Source: Balaenoptera acutorostrata | Lineage: Eukaryota; Chordata; Mammalia; Artiodactyla; Balaenopteridae | DNA: 64,000 nt | Assembly (NCBI RefSeq): GCF_949987535.1 | Contig: NC_080067.1 | Coordinates: forward strand, 7,936,001 to 8,000,000 | Direction of reading: 5' to 3' | In this document: in pieces, positions 48,936 through 59,710 of the stretch | How positions within the stretch are numbered: the first letter of the stretch is position 1 | Layout: the number at the start of each line of letters is the position of its first letter | Translations under genes and position numbers: made by a program | Notes under the pieces: model-generated | The model's database searches: none | Told to the model about the DNA's origin: nothing | Seen by the model: the letters and a program-made list of their open reading frames with translations, nothing else

Positions 48936-49193
48936 TTTTTAAAAAGGCTTTAATTACTAAAATTCAGGTAAATAAATCAGAAGCCACACAGGTTGGGGCT
49001 AAGATAGCAGGAGCAGAGAACAATTTTTTCCCCTGGTGCCTCCTCAGTGATATTTTTTTAAGGTAAATATGGACATGATTGTGAACACTGTGAAGAAGTT
49101 GATTGTCGGGGACATAGTACAAAAGCTAGATTTTGACCTATGCAGAAAGAATGTCCAAGGGGGCTCAGTTTCCAGAATTTAGCCTGGGACATG

Positions 49194-49382
49194 TAGGGGA
49201 GGGGAAAGGAGGGAGCGGGAGGGAGGGAGGGAAAGGGGGAGGGAGGGGAGAACGGAGGAAAAAGGAGAGCCAGGGAGAAGGCTGGGGGCGAGGTCTGGGG
49301 AAGGAAGAGTGGAGGAATTAGTGGGGGAAGGAGACGGGGAGACTGGCCGGGGGTGGGGGCCGGGGGGAGGTAGAAGAGAGCC
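49194..49382 (+). repeat. Purine/G-rich low-complexity tract
   Basis: About 190 bases with almost no pyrimidines and many G runs. The part 49336-49367 has four or more runs of at least four G with short loops, giving quadruplex potential. The proline-rich reverse frame here is just its complement. Confidence 0.9.
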
Positions 49383-49394
49383 AGGGGAGAGAAC

Positions 49395-49615
49395 TGACAT
49401 TTGCTTAGCATTCATCAGATGTCAGGCAGTGTGCTTTCACATAAATTACTTCATTAAATCTTTACAAAGTCTCTGCAGGTTAGATGTAGTTTAATCCTCG
49501 ATTTTCAAATGGAGAAAAGTGAGTCTCAGAAGTGTTAAAGAACTTGTCTGGGGTCCCAGAGCAAGGAAAAAAATGGCTGGACGCAAACCCTCATTTGCGT
49601 TCTGCCAAAATGCTT
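49395..49615 (-). repeat. MIR SINE relic, reverse
   Basis: 'tttgcttagcattcatcaga', 'acttcattaaatctttacaa' and 'aaatggagaaaagtgagtct' follow the MIR complement. Confidence 0.8.
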
Positions 49616-50329
49616 GTTCCTTTCTCAGCATCCTGTTTATTGGTAGCATTTGTCATTGGATAAGATGAAAGCAGTGGGCAAAGTAAGTCTTTGGAACAGC
49701 CTTTATTTGAGCCTGTGCATGTGCTGAGGCTCTACTGTCAGTGATGGTGATAATCTGAGGAAGATGACACTTGGAGAATTATAAATTGTAAAAGCAGTGC
49801 CTGATAAGGATACCCTTAGGAAGGGAACTACGCACTTCATGAGAAGAAGCAGCCTCAGCAGGAACTATTTGGAACAAGCTAGTTTCACTGTTCTGGATAA
49901 AATCATAATCTTGACAGGAGCAGTTCCATTCCACACTGGGGCATCCATAGCAACGGTCATTCTCCAGCCAAAGAGTTGGCTTGCTTCACATCCAAATATG
50001 CTTCTCCCTATCCAGCAGAACTGACCCATTTATGAGACTTCAAATGGCATTTTCACTTTTTTCCTTCTAGAAAATCCAAATGAAACTCAGAGACCCACAA
50101 CAAATCAGGAGGTACTGGTGCATGACACATAGTAGGCAATCAATCATTAGAGCTGAAACAGTGAGTGAATGTTCAAAGCTCTCTTGGAGAAAATGATCAA
50201 TTACTTTCATCAAAAAATCACCGATGTGTTAGGAACTATATGGAAATAGTATTGCATGCAATCGTCAGCTGTAATTGGTTTGGGTCTAGTTGGTCTAACT
50301 CTTCATTATTGAGATGATCACACTGCTTA
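49616..50329. other. Intergenic; possible L2-like patch
   Basis: No gene. 50085-50172 ('gacacatagtaggcaatcaa', then 'gtgagtgaatg') resembles the 3' end of an L2-type relic. Confidence 0.4.
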
Positions 50330-50334
50330 GGGCC

Positions 50335-50480
50335 ATGTTTCTAGAGTTTGTTCCCTGGAACATCTGTATCAGAATCACTTGGGACCCAGCCCATATCTTA
50401 GGCATCAGGGCCTTGAAATCTCTATTTTAATAAAAGCCCCTGGAAATATGTTATTCAAACTAAAATTTTAGAACTACTGA
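50335..50480. repeat. MER5-like relic
   Basis: 'tgtatcagaatcacttggga' and 'ataaaagcccctggaaatat' are weak MER5-type signals. Confidence 0.55.
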
Positions 50481-50599
50481 TACAAGGGTTAACCCGACGT
50501 CTCTGTTATACAATTATAGACCTGGGGCTGTCTTTAATAAAATTTAGGTGCTAGCCCACTTAGGTATAAATTAGCTAGGACTCAATCTTTTATTACTAT

Positions 50600-50770
50600 A
50601 GATTCTAGAACAATATTTCTAAATCTTTAATGCATGCAAGTCACCCAGGGAGTTTACTAAATGATAGATTCCCAGACCCCATTCAAAGGGACTGGGTTAA
50701 GTTAGATTTTCTGCATTTCAAACAATTATCCTATGTGATTCTGATGCAGGGATTCTGTTAATTTCACACT
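50600..50770. repeat. MER5-like relic
   Basis: 'catgcaagtcacccagggag', 'gatagattcccagaccccat' and 'tgtgattctgatgcagggat' are MER5-type signals. Confidence 0.65.
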
Positions 50771-50780
50771 GAATACAGAG

Positions 50781-51744
50781 CCCTTCTGGAAAACAATATT
50801 CCTGTCAAATAGTTAAGCAACCTCTGAGAGGACAATTTATTACTGATTTTACCACCTCTTAAGGCAATAAACTCCATCTGTAGGTAGCTTTAATTTTCAG
50901 AAATTTCTTCTTACGTTGTATCAATATAAAGTCTTATGTAATCTGTCTATCTGGTTCTCTTAAATAGAACTACACAGAAAAATTTAGTCCCCAATATTAT
51001 TTTTAAGAAAATATACTTGACCAATAACTTAAGTGTTTCTCTTCCCTCTAGATCTCTGTTTTGCTTCTTTAGGGGAGAGTGGGGAGGTGAGGAAAATGTC
51101 GGGATACAAAAATGTATCTCTGAGCAGACGGCAAGGACCTCTGCTACTTGTATAGCAACAGTGTTTAGAAAATCAAACACCTAGAACTTGGAATTCTCAT
51201 TTCCTAGCATAATATCACAACACACATAAACAGACAAAGAAAAACCCAAAACATGTCATTCTGAGCTGCTCTGGATATGGGAGAGTCCTGTTTGTCAGCA
51301 TAATGGTGACGAGGGGAAAGGTTAATAGGGAATAAGGTGAGGCTGATTCACATGAGACAGGTACCATTATGGAAGAATCACTGGGGACCCCCAGTTCTCC
51401 CAGGTGCTTGCTCTTTCCTGTCCAGTTGCAGACCTGCCCAGGGTGGGCAGCTGGTTCTTACAGCCACTAAAGTCAGCTCTCAGGAGTAGGTACAAAGACG
51501 GTAACTAGCTGGAAAAATATGGACATGTTTTCCAGGCATTTCACCACGACTTTCCCAAATCCTTGGAGCTTGATTTTATTTTATCCCCTATGTATGCTTT
51601 AAAAAAATATTTTATTTTATTTTATTCATGGATTTCAAAGGAAATTAATTACTAGTACAGTTTCAAAAGGCAGCAGGAATGGATTTGGACATGAAGGGAG
51701 GGGTACCCAGAGTGGCCACAGGGGTATTGGAGCTATTACTGAAA
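50781..51744. other. Intergenic, nothing recognised
   Basis: No gene or clear repeat; an ATTTT-rich patch lies at 51608-51626. Confidence 0.45.
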
Positions 51745-51915
51745 ACAGTGGGATTTGGGCAAGTTAAAGAATCTGTGTCCCAATTATTCATTTACAAAAT
51801 GGGGATAAAATAATAATAAGTAACTTTTAGCATTGTTTGACTACTAGGTAAGGAAACGTAACATGTGTTAATTCCTAAACACGTGTTGGTACATAGTCAG
51901 TACTCAAAAACCAGA
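51745..51915 (+). repeat. MIR SINE relic
   Basis: 'gggcaagttaaagaatctgt', 'tttacaaaatggggataaaa' and 'ttggtacatagtcagtactc' are MIR order. Confidence 0.82.
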
Positions 51916-52489
51916 ATGTCAGTCATTATTATTAACATCAGCAATGGTAGTGCTAGTTTGCCAGAAAGACAATCATGAACAAACACCAATTAGTTCTATT
52001 TGAATGGTACTTAAAATGATGACTTAGGTCAGGATAAGCAAAAAGGGTGACTACAAATAAATACATTAAATCCAGCAGGTTGCCTTTGCCTCAATTTTCC
52101 CATTCACTTAGGTAGGGAGAGATTGAATTTTGGACCTAGGGGAATAGAAGACACGAGTCTTAAGTGATCTGCTTCAGACACATGTACTGTTGCCATTTTT
52201 CTTAGAGAAGGTTTCTTTTCTTTCTGCTACTCTAGCCAATTTTAGGATATAAGAGTCACACACCAGAAGTCTTGCTTTGTGTACATGTTTTTAATAATAC
52301 AATTTTCAAATTGTTTATGCTTTGTGGTGGGAAATAAGAACAGGGTGACTCCAGAATGTGAATTCAATATGTTTTCTAAGAACATCTGGGATGATAAGCC
52401 CTGAAATGTTCTTAAACATAAAATAAACCTGAAGAGAAGGCGTTTGCATCATTACCACACCAGCATCTGAATTTGGGTATTGGTTGAGA
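51916..52489. other. Intergenic, nothing recognised
   Basis: No gene or clear repeat. Confidence 0.45.
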
Positions 52490-52650
52490 TGTAGAAAGCA
52501 CTATAGGTTCTAGACTGTCTCTAGCTCCCTAGCTGTGTAATTGCTGGGGATTTATTTATTTTTCCTCTGCAAAATGAGAATGAAAACACCTGCTCTGCAT
52601 AACTCACAGCAATGTTGAGAGCTTTAAAGAAAAATAATTAAAGTGCTGAT
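52490..52650 (+). repeat. MIR SINE relic
   Basis: 'ctctagctccctagctgtgt', 'cctctgcaaaatgagaatga' and 'gttgagagctttaaagaaaa' follow MIR. Confidence 0.7.
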
Positions 52651-52943
52651 CCAAAACAAGCTGGCATCCTTCTCAAAAATCGGAGCTCTGAAGTCTCGGC
52701 TTCGTTTTGGAATTTTCACCGGTCTCCGCAAGCGCTCCTGAGGCCAAAATAGCTCAATGTAGTTGCGATCTCATATTCCCCAGACCAGTTTTGGGTTCCA
52801 GAACCACGAAGTAAGATGGCTGGAGGAGAGACATTTACACAGGCACAGAGGGGGCAGCCTCAGTTCAGGTGGTTACCTGAGTCCCCAGAGACCAGGTGGA
52901 CTCCCCCCCCTCCCCCTACCATGCCAGACACTCAGTCCAGGTT

Positions 52944-52949
52944 TTTATT
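52944..52949 (-). terminator. KCNH8: Candidate KCNH8 poly(A) signal
   Basis: The complement of TTTATT gives AATAAA on the gene strand, about 850 bases after the stop codon. It is the first canonical hexamer I see downstream, but usage is unproven and farther sites may be used. Confidence 0.35.
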
Positions 52950-53033
52950 TCATTAATAAAATATGACCTCACTTTTCTTCTGTAATCCAGAAGCGTGAGG
53001 ATACATTTGTTGCAAACTGCATGCAGATAAAGA

Positions 53034-53044
53034 GGGGGGGGGGG
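53034..53044. repeat. G11 homopolymer
   Basis: Eleven consecutive G on the plus strand (C11 in the putative 3' UTR RNA). Prone to sequencing length error. Confidence 0.9.
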
Positions 53045-53167
53045 CTTCCTTTCGAAACTACATCCTCTGAATAATAATTTTTGATCTACTATACATAACA
53101 GTAGTGCATTTCTTGTTAAAACAGCAAGCTTTTTTTTTTTTTACCAAAATGAAAACATTCATTTCTT

Positions 53168-53193
53168 TATAAATAGTTTAAATAGTTTAAATA
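53168..53193 (-). promoter_or_regulatory. KCNH8: Candidate AU-rich element
   Basis: On the gene strand, three ATTTA pentamers occur at an exact 9-base period. This is typical of AU-rich elements that affect mRNA stability. Function is inferred only from the pattern and the position in the putative 3' UTR. Confidence 0.4.
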
Positions 53194-53799
53194 CATATTT
53201 CATACCAAGGATATAAAAATAGCGTCTCTTTTTTTTTTGATAAATAAAGACATATTCATTTACATGGCAAATAACGTGCAATAGCTGACCACTGGCCACC
53301 AGCTCTGTGTGACTGATTGTCTAGGAGATGACATGCAGTGATAATTGTCCCTTTGCCTTCTACATTTGAGAAATAGATCAGCTGGAGCTGTGCACTCCCA
53401 GGGCCCACAGTCCTATGGATACTGTTCAGGAGTGACACGCAGGCACTCAGGAAAAAACTTTGCTGCACTTCACAAAAGCCACCTAGGACAAAATGAATCC
53501 ACACATTCTTTGTCTGGGACTTCTAGCTGCTCAGACCCTCAGGGTCTTTGGACTTTTACCAAAGTCTGTCAAACAGACCAGGAAGTTAATGCCTGTACAA
53601 GAAAATGTTCCTATTCTGTTTCCAGGATCCAGGAAGTGTCTGCTACAGTCTGGAGGTGTTTCTGCCTTTCCCCGGCTCCTCTCTTCCACAGGTCTCCCAG
53701 CCTTGCCCAGTCTTCACGCTGCCAGAGGCAAGAAAGGCAAACCAGGGCTGTCATGCAGTGGTGGAGCTGAAACTGGCGGCTGCCTCACGTGCCCTAATA

Positions 53800-54498
53800 T
53801 CATACGTTTATGGCTTTAGTATCTTTCACTTCTGCTGGGCTTTTGACAACTTCCAGGGGAAAGTTCTCCGAGGGTTCAGTAGAGATGGATGCCCTTCCTT
53901 CCCGGTCCCAAGATCCTGGCAGGTTTTCCAGACTGAAGGAACTCATGGCTCCTTGGTCCAAGCTGCCCTCCTCCGATCTGCTTGGGAGAACCAGGTGCAA
54001 AGATGTTTCTGAGGAGGAGCAGACAGAGGACGAGAGAGTGGCCGAGATGGACTGCAGAGGCAGCAGCGTCGTGTCTGACTGTGGAGAGATGCACCTTAAA
54101 AACTGCAGATGACCTTCCTGGACAACCTGGTAGTGGGCAGGTGAATAATCAAGGTTCGGAGAATGATACAGTTCACCACCTGCAGGATTTTGCTCGTAAG
54201 CGCCAGTTCGCTGGGGGCTGCTCCCCACAGAGGAGGGATCCACACTCCACATGTCAGGGGTGACATTCCCGTGACAAAGCTGGGCTTGGGTATAAGCGGC
54301 TCCACCTGCTTGCAAGTGTAGACAGGGTTGGTGCGTGCTCCAGGTCATCCTGGTCTGTAAGCTGGAGGGACACACAGAGGTGGTGTGCAGAGAGCAAAAC
54401 CGAGCGGGCTGCTGGGGGGACACGACGTGTTCTAGAAGTTGCATCACAGCCCTCATGTCTTTACCTAACTGGGACACCTCCTGAGTCAGTGTCGTTAC
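53800..54498 (-). CDS. KCNH8: KCNH8 terminal coding exon (Kv12.1 C-terminus)
   Basis: KCNH8 (Kv12.1, ELK family) is a voltage-gated potassium channel of the neuronal plasma membrane, related to EAG and ERG. This exon encodes the last 232 residues of the cytoplasmic tail plus the TGA stop at 53800-53802. It starts in phase 0 at '[15 protein letters not shown]', a short heptad-like segment (residues 1-26) fitting a coiled coil. A low-complexity Ser/Pro-rich tail follows, including '[15 protein letters not shown]', '[15 protein letters not shown]' and '[20 protein letters not shown]', ending 'KDTKAINV'. These match the remembered mammalian KCNH8 C-terminus closely. Two residues appear missing after 'TSVCPS' relative to human, from memory. 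The PAS, pore and cyclic-nucleotide-binding homology domains lie in upstream exons outside the window. The frame is intact. Confidence 0.95.
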   Translation of the reverse strand, partial: VTTLTQEVSQLGKDMRAVMQLLEHVVSPQQPARFCSLHTTSVCPSSLQTRMTWSTHQPCLHLQAGGAAYTQAQLCHGNVTPDMWSVDPSSVGSSPQRTGAYEQNPAGGELYHSPNLDYSPAHYQVVQEGHLQFLRCISPQSDTTLLPLQSISATLSSSVCSSSETSLHLVLPSRSEEGSLDQGAMSSFSLENLPGSWDREGRASISTEPSENFPLEVVKSPAEVKDTKAINV

Positions 54499-54540
54499 CT
54501 GTGTGGACAAAGCAAAGCAAAAGGCAGCAGTCAAAGGAGC
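54499..54540 (-). other. KCNH8: Splice acceptor of KCNH8 last exon
   Basis: On the gene strand, a pyrimidine-rich stretch ('ccttttgctttgctttgtcc') leads to 'acacag' immediately before the exon's first codon GTA. The AG is at 54499-54500. In-frame homology to KCNH8 begins exactly here; the open frame continues upstream only as intron. Confidence 0.9.
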
Positions 54541-54721
54541 ACGGCAGTGATTTCAGAGCAGTGAGGAAGGGAAGTGAGATTTCTCAGTAAGAAGGTCTGG
54601 AAGCCTGCTTCACCTCCAACTCCAGCCAAGCCCAAAGGGTGAATGGGAAGGCTGAGCACCTGATCTAAAGCCATCCTCTCATTCTGCGGGAACCTAGAGA
54701 GACACACATAGTCTGGCCTTC

Positions 54722-55415
54722 TTTTTAAAAAAATTTTACATACATTTTTTTTTTTTTTTTTTAAGTTAATTAATTAATTTATTTATTTTTGGCTGTGTTG
54801 GGTCTTCGTTTCTGTGCGAGGGCTTTCTCTAATTGCGGCAAGCGGGGGCCACTCTTCATCGCGGTGCGCGGGCCTCTCACTATCATGGCCTCTCTTGTTG
54901 CGGAGCACAGGCTCCAGATGCGCAGGCTCAGTAATTGTGGCTCACGGGCCCAGTCGCTCCGCGGCACGTGGGATCCTCCCAGACCAGGGCTCGAACCCGT
55001 GTCCCCTGCACCGGCAGGCAGACTCCCAACCACTGTGCCACCAGGGAAGCCCTACATACATTTTTTAATTGAAGTATTGTTGATTTCTAATGCTTCAGGT
55101 GTACAGCACAGTGATTCAGCTATACATATATATATAGTCCTTTTCAGATTCTTTTCCCTTATAGGTTATTACAAAATATTCAATAGAGTTCCCTGTGCTA
55201 TACAGTAGGTCCTTGTTGATTACCTATTTTATATACAGTAGTATGTATATGTCAGTCCCAAACTCCTAATTTATCTCCCCTGTTTCCCCTTTGGTAACCA
55301 CAAATTTGTTTCCTAAGACTGTGAGTCTATTTCTGTTTTGTAAATAGGTTCATTTGTATCATGTTTTTAGATTTCACATATAAGTGATATCATATGCTAT
55401 TTGTCTCAGTCTGAC
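54722..55415 (-). mobile_element. L1 3' end, reverse, split by a SINE
   Basis: The complement of an L1 3' UTR ('ttgatttctaatgcttcagg', 'agttccctgtgctatacagt', 'atttcacatataagtgatat') with a T-rich start. The SINE at 54751-55052 sits in its tail region. Confidence 0.85.
54751..55052 (-). mobile_element. CHR SINE, reverse
   Basis: The plus strand shows a T run, 'tttggctgtgttgggtcttc', 'gggctcgaacccgtgtcccc' and 'gtgccaccagggaagccc'. TSDs 'tacatacatttttt' (54737-54750 and 55053-55066) are perfect. The long open frames across it (up to 139 residues, both strands) are SINE artefacts. Confidence 0.93.
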
Positions 55416-57244
55416 ATTCTTAATCAGTGATTTGGGGGTTCTTGGACAAAATTAGAAGTGTGGGTCCATCATCTCTTGTATCTCTGAAATACAGACAGTG
55501 TCTTTTGCTTCCCTTCCTCTGAGTTAGAGGAATGCTCTGTGGTGCACACCCACCATCCAAGACACCTCAAAACAATGTGGAGACGTGAGTAGTATTGTAT
55601 ATAACGCACTCAGCACGCTGCCTGCCCAGGGTAGACACCCAGTAAATGACAGCTCTCACTCCTGCCATTTCTGGTCAAGATCAACACTTATTCAGAGACA
55701 TACTGGCCTTCAGGGGTAGGGAGGGTGGTAAGAAAGAACTCACACCAGATTTGCTAGGATTTGTCTATAGAAAAGGGAAAGCTGCAAAATGAGAGTTAGA
55801 AACGAAAAGATCTTCAAGGCGGGTCAGTCCACATAAGCATTGTGGGGAACCCTGGAGGGCTGGGGTTCATCAGTGAACCGGAACCCCACGGAATTACAAC
55901 CCCAATTGTGCAGTGTGTTCTTTATTCACTTTTCTAGGTGAGACATTTAGTTTGTATAAGACTTTCAAGGGAGACATGACCCTCAAACTCGCAAGAACCA
56001 CTGAAGAGTCTTCATTATCCGCTTTACACTTAAACCAATACTGTAATTCACCGGAGGATTTATTTTCCTAATAACCACATCACTTTTTTAACCATGGAAG
56101 ACCACCAGAAAATTGAACTTGACTTACATCCAGCTTTTCTGGATGGTTTCTATTCTTCAAAGTGAGGAAAACCTATATTTCAGAAAGCAGGCCACACATA
56201 TATTTTCTAGTCTTTGGTTAGATTCATGACACTAACACATAGTGTAATATTTTGCCTTCATTGCTATAAGACTGTATTTTATAAAGGCCTTCCCATGCCC
56301 TGATTTTACTATCATGAACCACAAACTCCAATATAAGCAGCTGAACCGACTGGCTAAATACCATCAGAAAACAAAACAAAACAAAACAAGACAAAAGGGC
56401 AGTTCAGTTTCAATGAAGCCAAAACCAAGATTGCTGTTTTGGGCAGACTTTTTTCAATATTTAAGTATACATTCCTAACTCATCCAGTAACTTCATTCAG
56501 TCCACTTCCTATAAGTGCATTATGAAACTAGTTCTCCACGGCTGGCCCATCAGGAGGTAGTGTCGCTCAAATCAGGCATTTTTAAAAGACCAGAAGGAGG
56601 TTTTTCCATGGTTCAGGCAACCAACTGGTAACACCTGCCTTGAAATTGCCAGGCCAAAACTATTTCTGCCTTGCTGCTAGCATGGAACTCGAGGGACCCT
56701 ATCGAATACTTGCCCAGGCTTTTCAGCAGATCTAAAACTTTTGGCAACAAAAACTTATCTCTGAGACTCACATTTAAGAAGTGAAACAGTGAATCTGAGA
56801 AAGAGTCTATGTGTTTTGAAATTTTCACTGCAGGTTGTCAATTTCATAACTTGCCAAAACTCAGTTCTAAAGTACACGGGTGACACAAATCATCTCTGGA
56901 TCTCAGCACAGCAGACATGCACCCAGGGGTTCTATCTTGAGTTGATTAGCCCTTCTATCAAAATTTCAGAAGAGAAAGTTGATACTAAATGAGATGTTTG
57001 AAGGATATATTAACCGTCCCCTTCCTGTAGGTTGTCTAAGTTAATGCCTGTATCAAATTCACCAGGGTTCAGCTCCCAGTAAGAATGCTTTCAGTCGGCC
57101 TTAGCATTGAATAAAGACATAATCTTTGAAGTGCAACTTTGCGTTTTAGACACAGCAACAATTATGTTATCCAATAAATGAGTAAATTTATAATACAACA
57201 AGCTTTTAGGTCCGTTTTCCCTATTGGATCTACAAACAACACTA
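55416..57244. other. KCNH8 intron, no gene
   Basis: Mostly single-copy-looking. A MIR-like scrap ('taacgcactcagcacgctgc') lies near 55600-55660, and (AAAAC)n is at about 56371-56390. Confidence 0.5.
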
Positions 57245-57375
57245 AGATCAGCAGGGACACTCCTGTAAAGTGGGGACACTAAGGCCCAGAGGTTAAATGA
57301 CATTTTAAGGTCTCTTATTTCATGAATGACAGTTTTTGGTCTGGAATTCAAGCCTTCTAGTTTTGGTGCTGTATT
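57245..57375 (-). repeat. MIR SINE relic, reverse
   Basis: 'tggggacactaaggcccaga', 'ggttaaatgacattttaagg' and 'ggtctggaattcaagccttc' are the MIR complement. Confidence 0.78.
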
Positions 57376-57494
57376 ACAGTATATTAAAGAAGACATTGCT
57401 TAAGAGTTGAGAGATTTTTGCTAATGTGGTAAGAATTTGTGAAGAGCACGGATGATACAAAAAGGAGCCTCATGTAAAAGTTGTCTGAAATGGG

Positions 57495-57802
57495 TTCATT
57501 TTTTTTTTTGATTTCACATATAAGCAATGTCACATGACATTTGTCTTTGTCTGACTTACTTCACGTAGTATGATAGTCTCTAGGTCCAACTTATACACAA
57601 AACAGAAAGAGACTCACAGACATAGAAAACAAACGTATGGTTACCAAAGGGGAAGGGTCGGGGGGAGGGGTAAATTAGGAGCTTGGGATTAACATATACA
57701 CACTACTGTATATAAAATAAACAACAAGGGCCTACTGTATAGCACAGGGAACTATACTCAATATCTCATAATAACCTATAAAGGAAAAGAATCTGAAAAA
57801 GA

Positions 57803-57837
<35 letters not shown>

Positions 57838-57925
57838 CACACATATACATATGTACGTATGTATAACTGAATCACTTTGCTGTACACCTGAAACTAATAC
57901 ATTGTAATTAAAAATAAAATTAAAA
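57495..57925 (+). mobile_element. L1 3' end with 5' inversion (twin priming)
   Basis: 57495-57590 is reverse-oriented L1 ('tgatttcacatataagcaat', 'gatagtctctaggtccaac'), and 57591-57925 is forward L1 running to the 3' tail ('aaaacagaaagagactcaca', 'gtatagcacagggaactata'). The two pieces are neighbours in an intact L1. The TSD motif 'aaaagttgtctg' is at 57476 and 57926. Confidence 0.9.
57803..57842. repeat. (CT)n(AT)n microsatellite
   Basis: About 11 CT units followed by AT and AC units inside the L1 3' UTR at 57591. It replaces the usual short 'gagtggatatatg' part and is likely polymorphic. Confidence 0.9.
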
Positions 57926-57937
57926 AAAAGTTGTCTG

Positions 57938-58236
57938 GGCTTCCCTGGTGGCGCAGTGGTTGAGAATCTGCCTGCCAATGCAGGGGACACGGGTTCGAGC
58001 CCTGGTCTGGGAAGATCCCACATGCCGCGGAGCAACTAGGCCCGTGAGCCACAATTGCTGAGCCTGCGCGTCTGGAGCCTGTGCGCCGCAACAAGAGAGG
58101 CCGCGATAGTGAGAGGCCCACGCACCGCGATGAAGAGTGGCCCCCACTTGCCGCAACTAGAGAAAGCCCTCGCACAGAAACGAAGACCCAACAGCCATAA
58201 ATAAATAAATAAATAAATAAATAAAAATTAAAAAAA
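57938..58236 (+). mobile_element. Young-looking CHR SINE
   Basis: Starts 'ggcttccctggtggcgcagt' and ends in (AAAT)n plus A's. The pol III box A-like 'tggcgcagtgg' (57949-57959) and box B-like 'ggttcgagccc' (57992-58002) are intact. TSDs 'aaaagttgtctg' at 57926-57937 and 58237-58248 are perfect. The same motif is also the 3' TSD of the adjacent L1. Confidence 0.94.
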
Positions 58237-58365
58237 AAAAGTTGTCTGAAATGGTAATTCAACATCAAATAAGTAAATAGTGTCATCTCTAAAAAAATAG
58301 GAGACACAGTAAAATTTCTTCACAGCAAATTATATGAATAGAACAAGACCAAAAAAGTCTGTACA

Positions 58366-58714
58366 GGGACGTCCCTCATGGCCCGGTGGTTAAGAATCTG
58401 CCTGCCAATACCAGGGACACGGGTTCAAGCCCTGGTTAGGGAAGATCCCACATGCCACGGAGCAACAAAGCCCGTGCACCACAACTACTGAGCCTGAGCT
58501 CTAGAGCCCATGAGCCACAACTACTGAGCCCATGTGCCACAACTACTGAAGCTCACGTGCCTAGAGCCCGTGCTCCACAACAAGAGAAGCCACCACAATG
58601 AGAAGTCTGCAACGAAGAGTAGCCCCTGCTCGCCGCAACTAGAGAAAACCCAAAGAAGCAAAGAAGACACAGCAAAGAAGACCCAATGCAGCCATAAATA
58701 AATAAATAAATAAA
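58366..58714 (+). mobile_element. Long CHR SINE
   Basis: Starts 'gggacgtccctcatggcccg', box B 'gggttcaagccc'. It has tandem internal 'gagccacaactactgagccc'-like units and an (AAAT)n tail. Long form as at 44767 and 61202; more diverged than 57938. Confidence 0.9.
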
Positions 58715-59696
58715 AGACAACATATGCTTTTAAAAAGAAAAGGGTTTGTAATAAGGGAAAATCTGGAACTGGGCAATATGTTAATAGACATATTGCTGAT
58801 GAACTATTTTTTTCTAGCTTTCAAAAGAAACAGATATTTTCCTATGGTTGAAATACCTTTCCAAGGCCACGTTCTTGGCAATGAACTTTTCCTGAGCATT
58901 TACCATAACTCTGAGGCCATGAACTTTGAATGGGACTCCAGAGTCTTGACTAGCTCCAGGAATGTAAATAGCATTAAGATTTTCAGAAAACAAAATTACT
59001 ATATTAGCTTGAACTAAGAGGAGCAAAGAACCCAAGGAAATAGAGCTTTCTTGAGCTCTAGTGGGTAATGTTCAATTTACATCAGGGAAGATTTCTGTCA
59101 CTGTGTCACTGGGGACACACCCCTGCCCCTTATTAAAGCTGCATAGGGAATTGATCCTTATTAGGTAAGGGATCTCTCCCTTTGTAAGGACAAAGCCAGC
59201 TGCCACAGGAGAGATGGCATCTCCTGAGGGTAGAGACTCTGGTGTCACTGAAGGTGACAACATACTGCCACAGAGAGTAAAGTTTCACAGCACTTTTGTT
59301 TACTGCTTCCTGTTCACCTTGCTGACAAATTCATTCTAAAACAGGAAAGGCTTTATTCTTAATCAAATGTAGAAAGCAGAGAATGCAAAGTCTCTACTTT
59401 CTAAGGGGTGTAGGGCTCAACGCTGTTTCACAGTACAGTTAAGAAGATGGGCACTTGCTAAAAAAGGTTGTTGGAACTACCTTATGAACAAGGCACTGTC
59501 TGTCCACTTAAAGAGATGTCTTCAAAATATAACATAAACCCAGAATGCTGCAGAGATAGGTCAATAAAAACAAAAAATCATTCGGATCCAATGAACCAAT
59601 GTTTTTCCATTTACTTCAACAGTTGTTTACACTTTTTAAATGTCTTCTGTCACTCATATTAGAAAACAGAGCAGGTATTACAAAGCCCTTCACAAG
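58715..59696. other. KCNH8 intron, nothing recognised
   Basis: No gene or clear repeat; the 97-residue frame at 58724 has no motif. Confidence 0.45.
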
Positions 59697-59710
59697 TCCC
59701 ACTTGGTTTT

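Larger units (their letters stand above)
52950..53799 (-). other. KCNH8: Probable KCNH8 3' UTR
   Basis: Sequence after the KCNH8 stop codon down to the candidate poly(A) signal. No interspersed repeat is seen here, unlike the flanks. It holds an AU-rich element-like patch (53168-53193), T runs on the plus strand (53129-53142, 53229-53238) and an 11-base G run (53034-53044). Plus-strand frames (53345-53770 and others) are antisense shadows. The 3' border is inferred. Confidence 0.55.

Noticed and set aside
49058..49411. Proline-rich reverse frame of 117 residues
   Set aside because: Complement of a purine-rich low-complexity tract.
53345..54263. Overlapping plus-strand frames of 93-141 residues
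   Set aside because: Antisense to the KCNH8 exon and its 3' UTR; no homology of their own.
57938..58010. tRNA gene
   Set aside because: Box A and B-like motifs belong to a tRNA-derived SINE; no cloverleaf or 3' acceptor stem.
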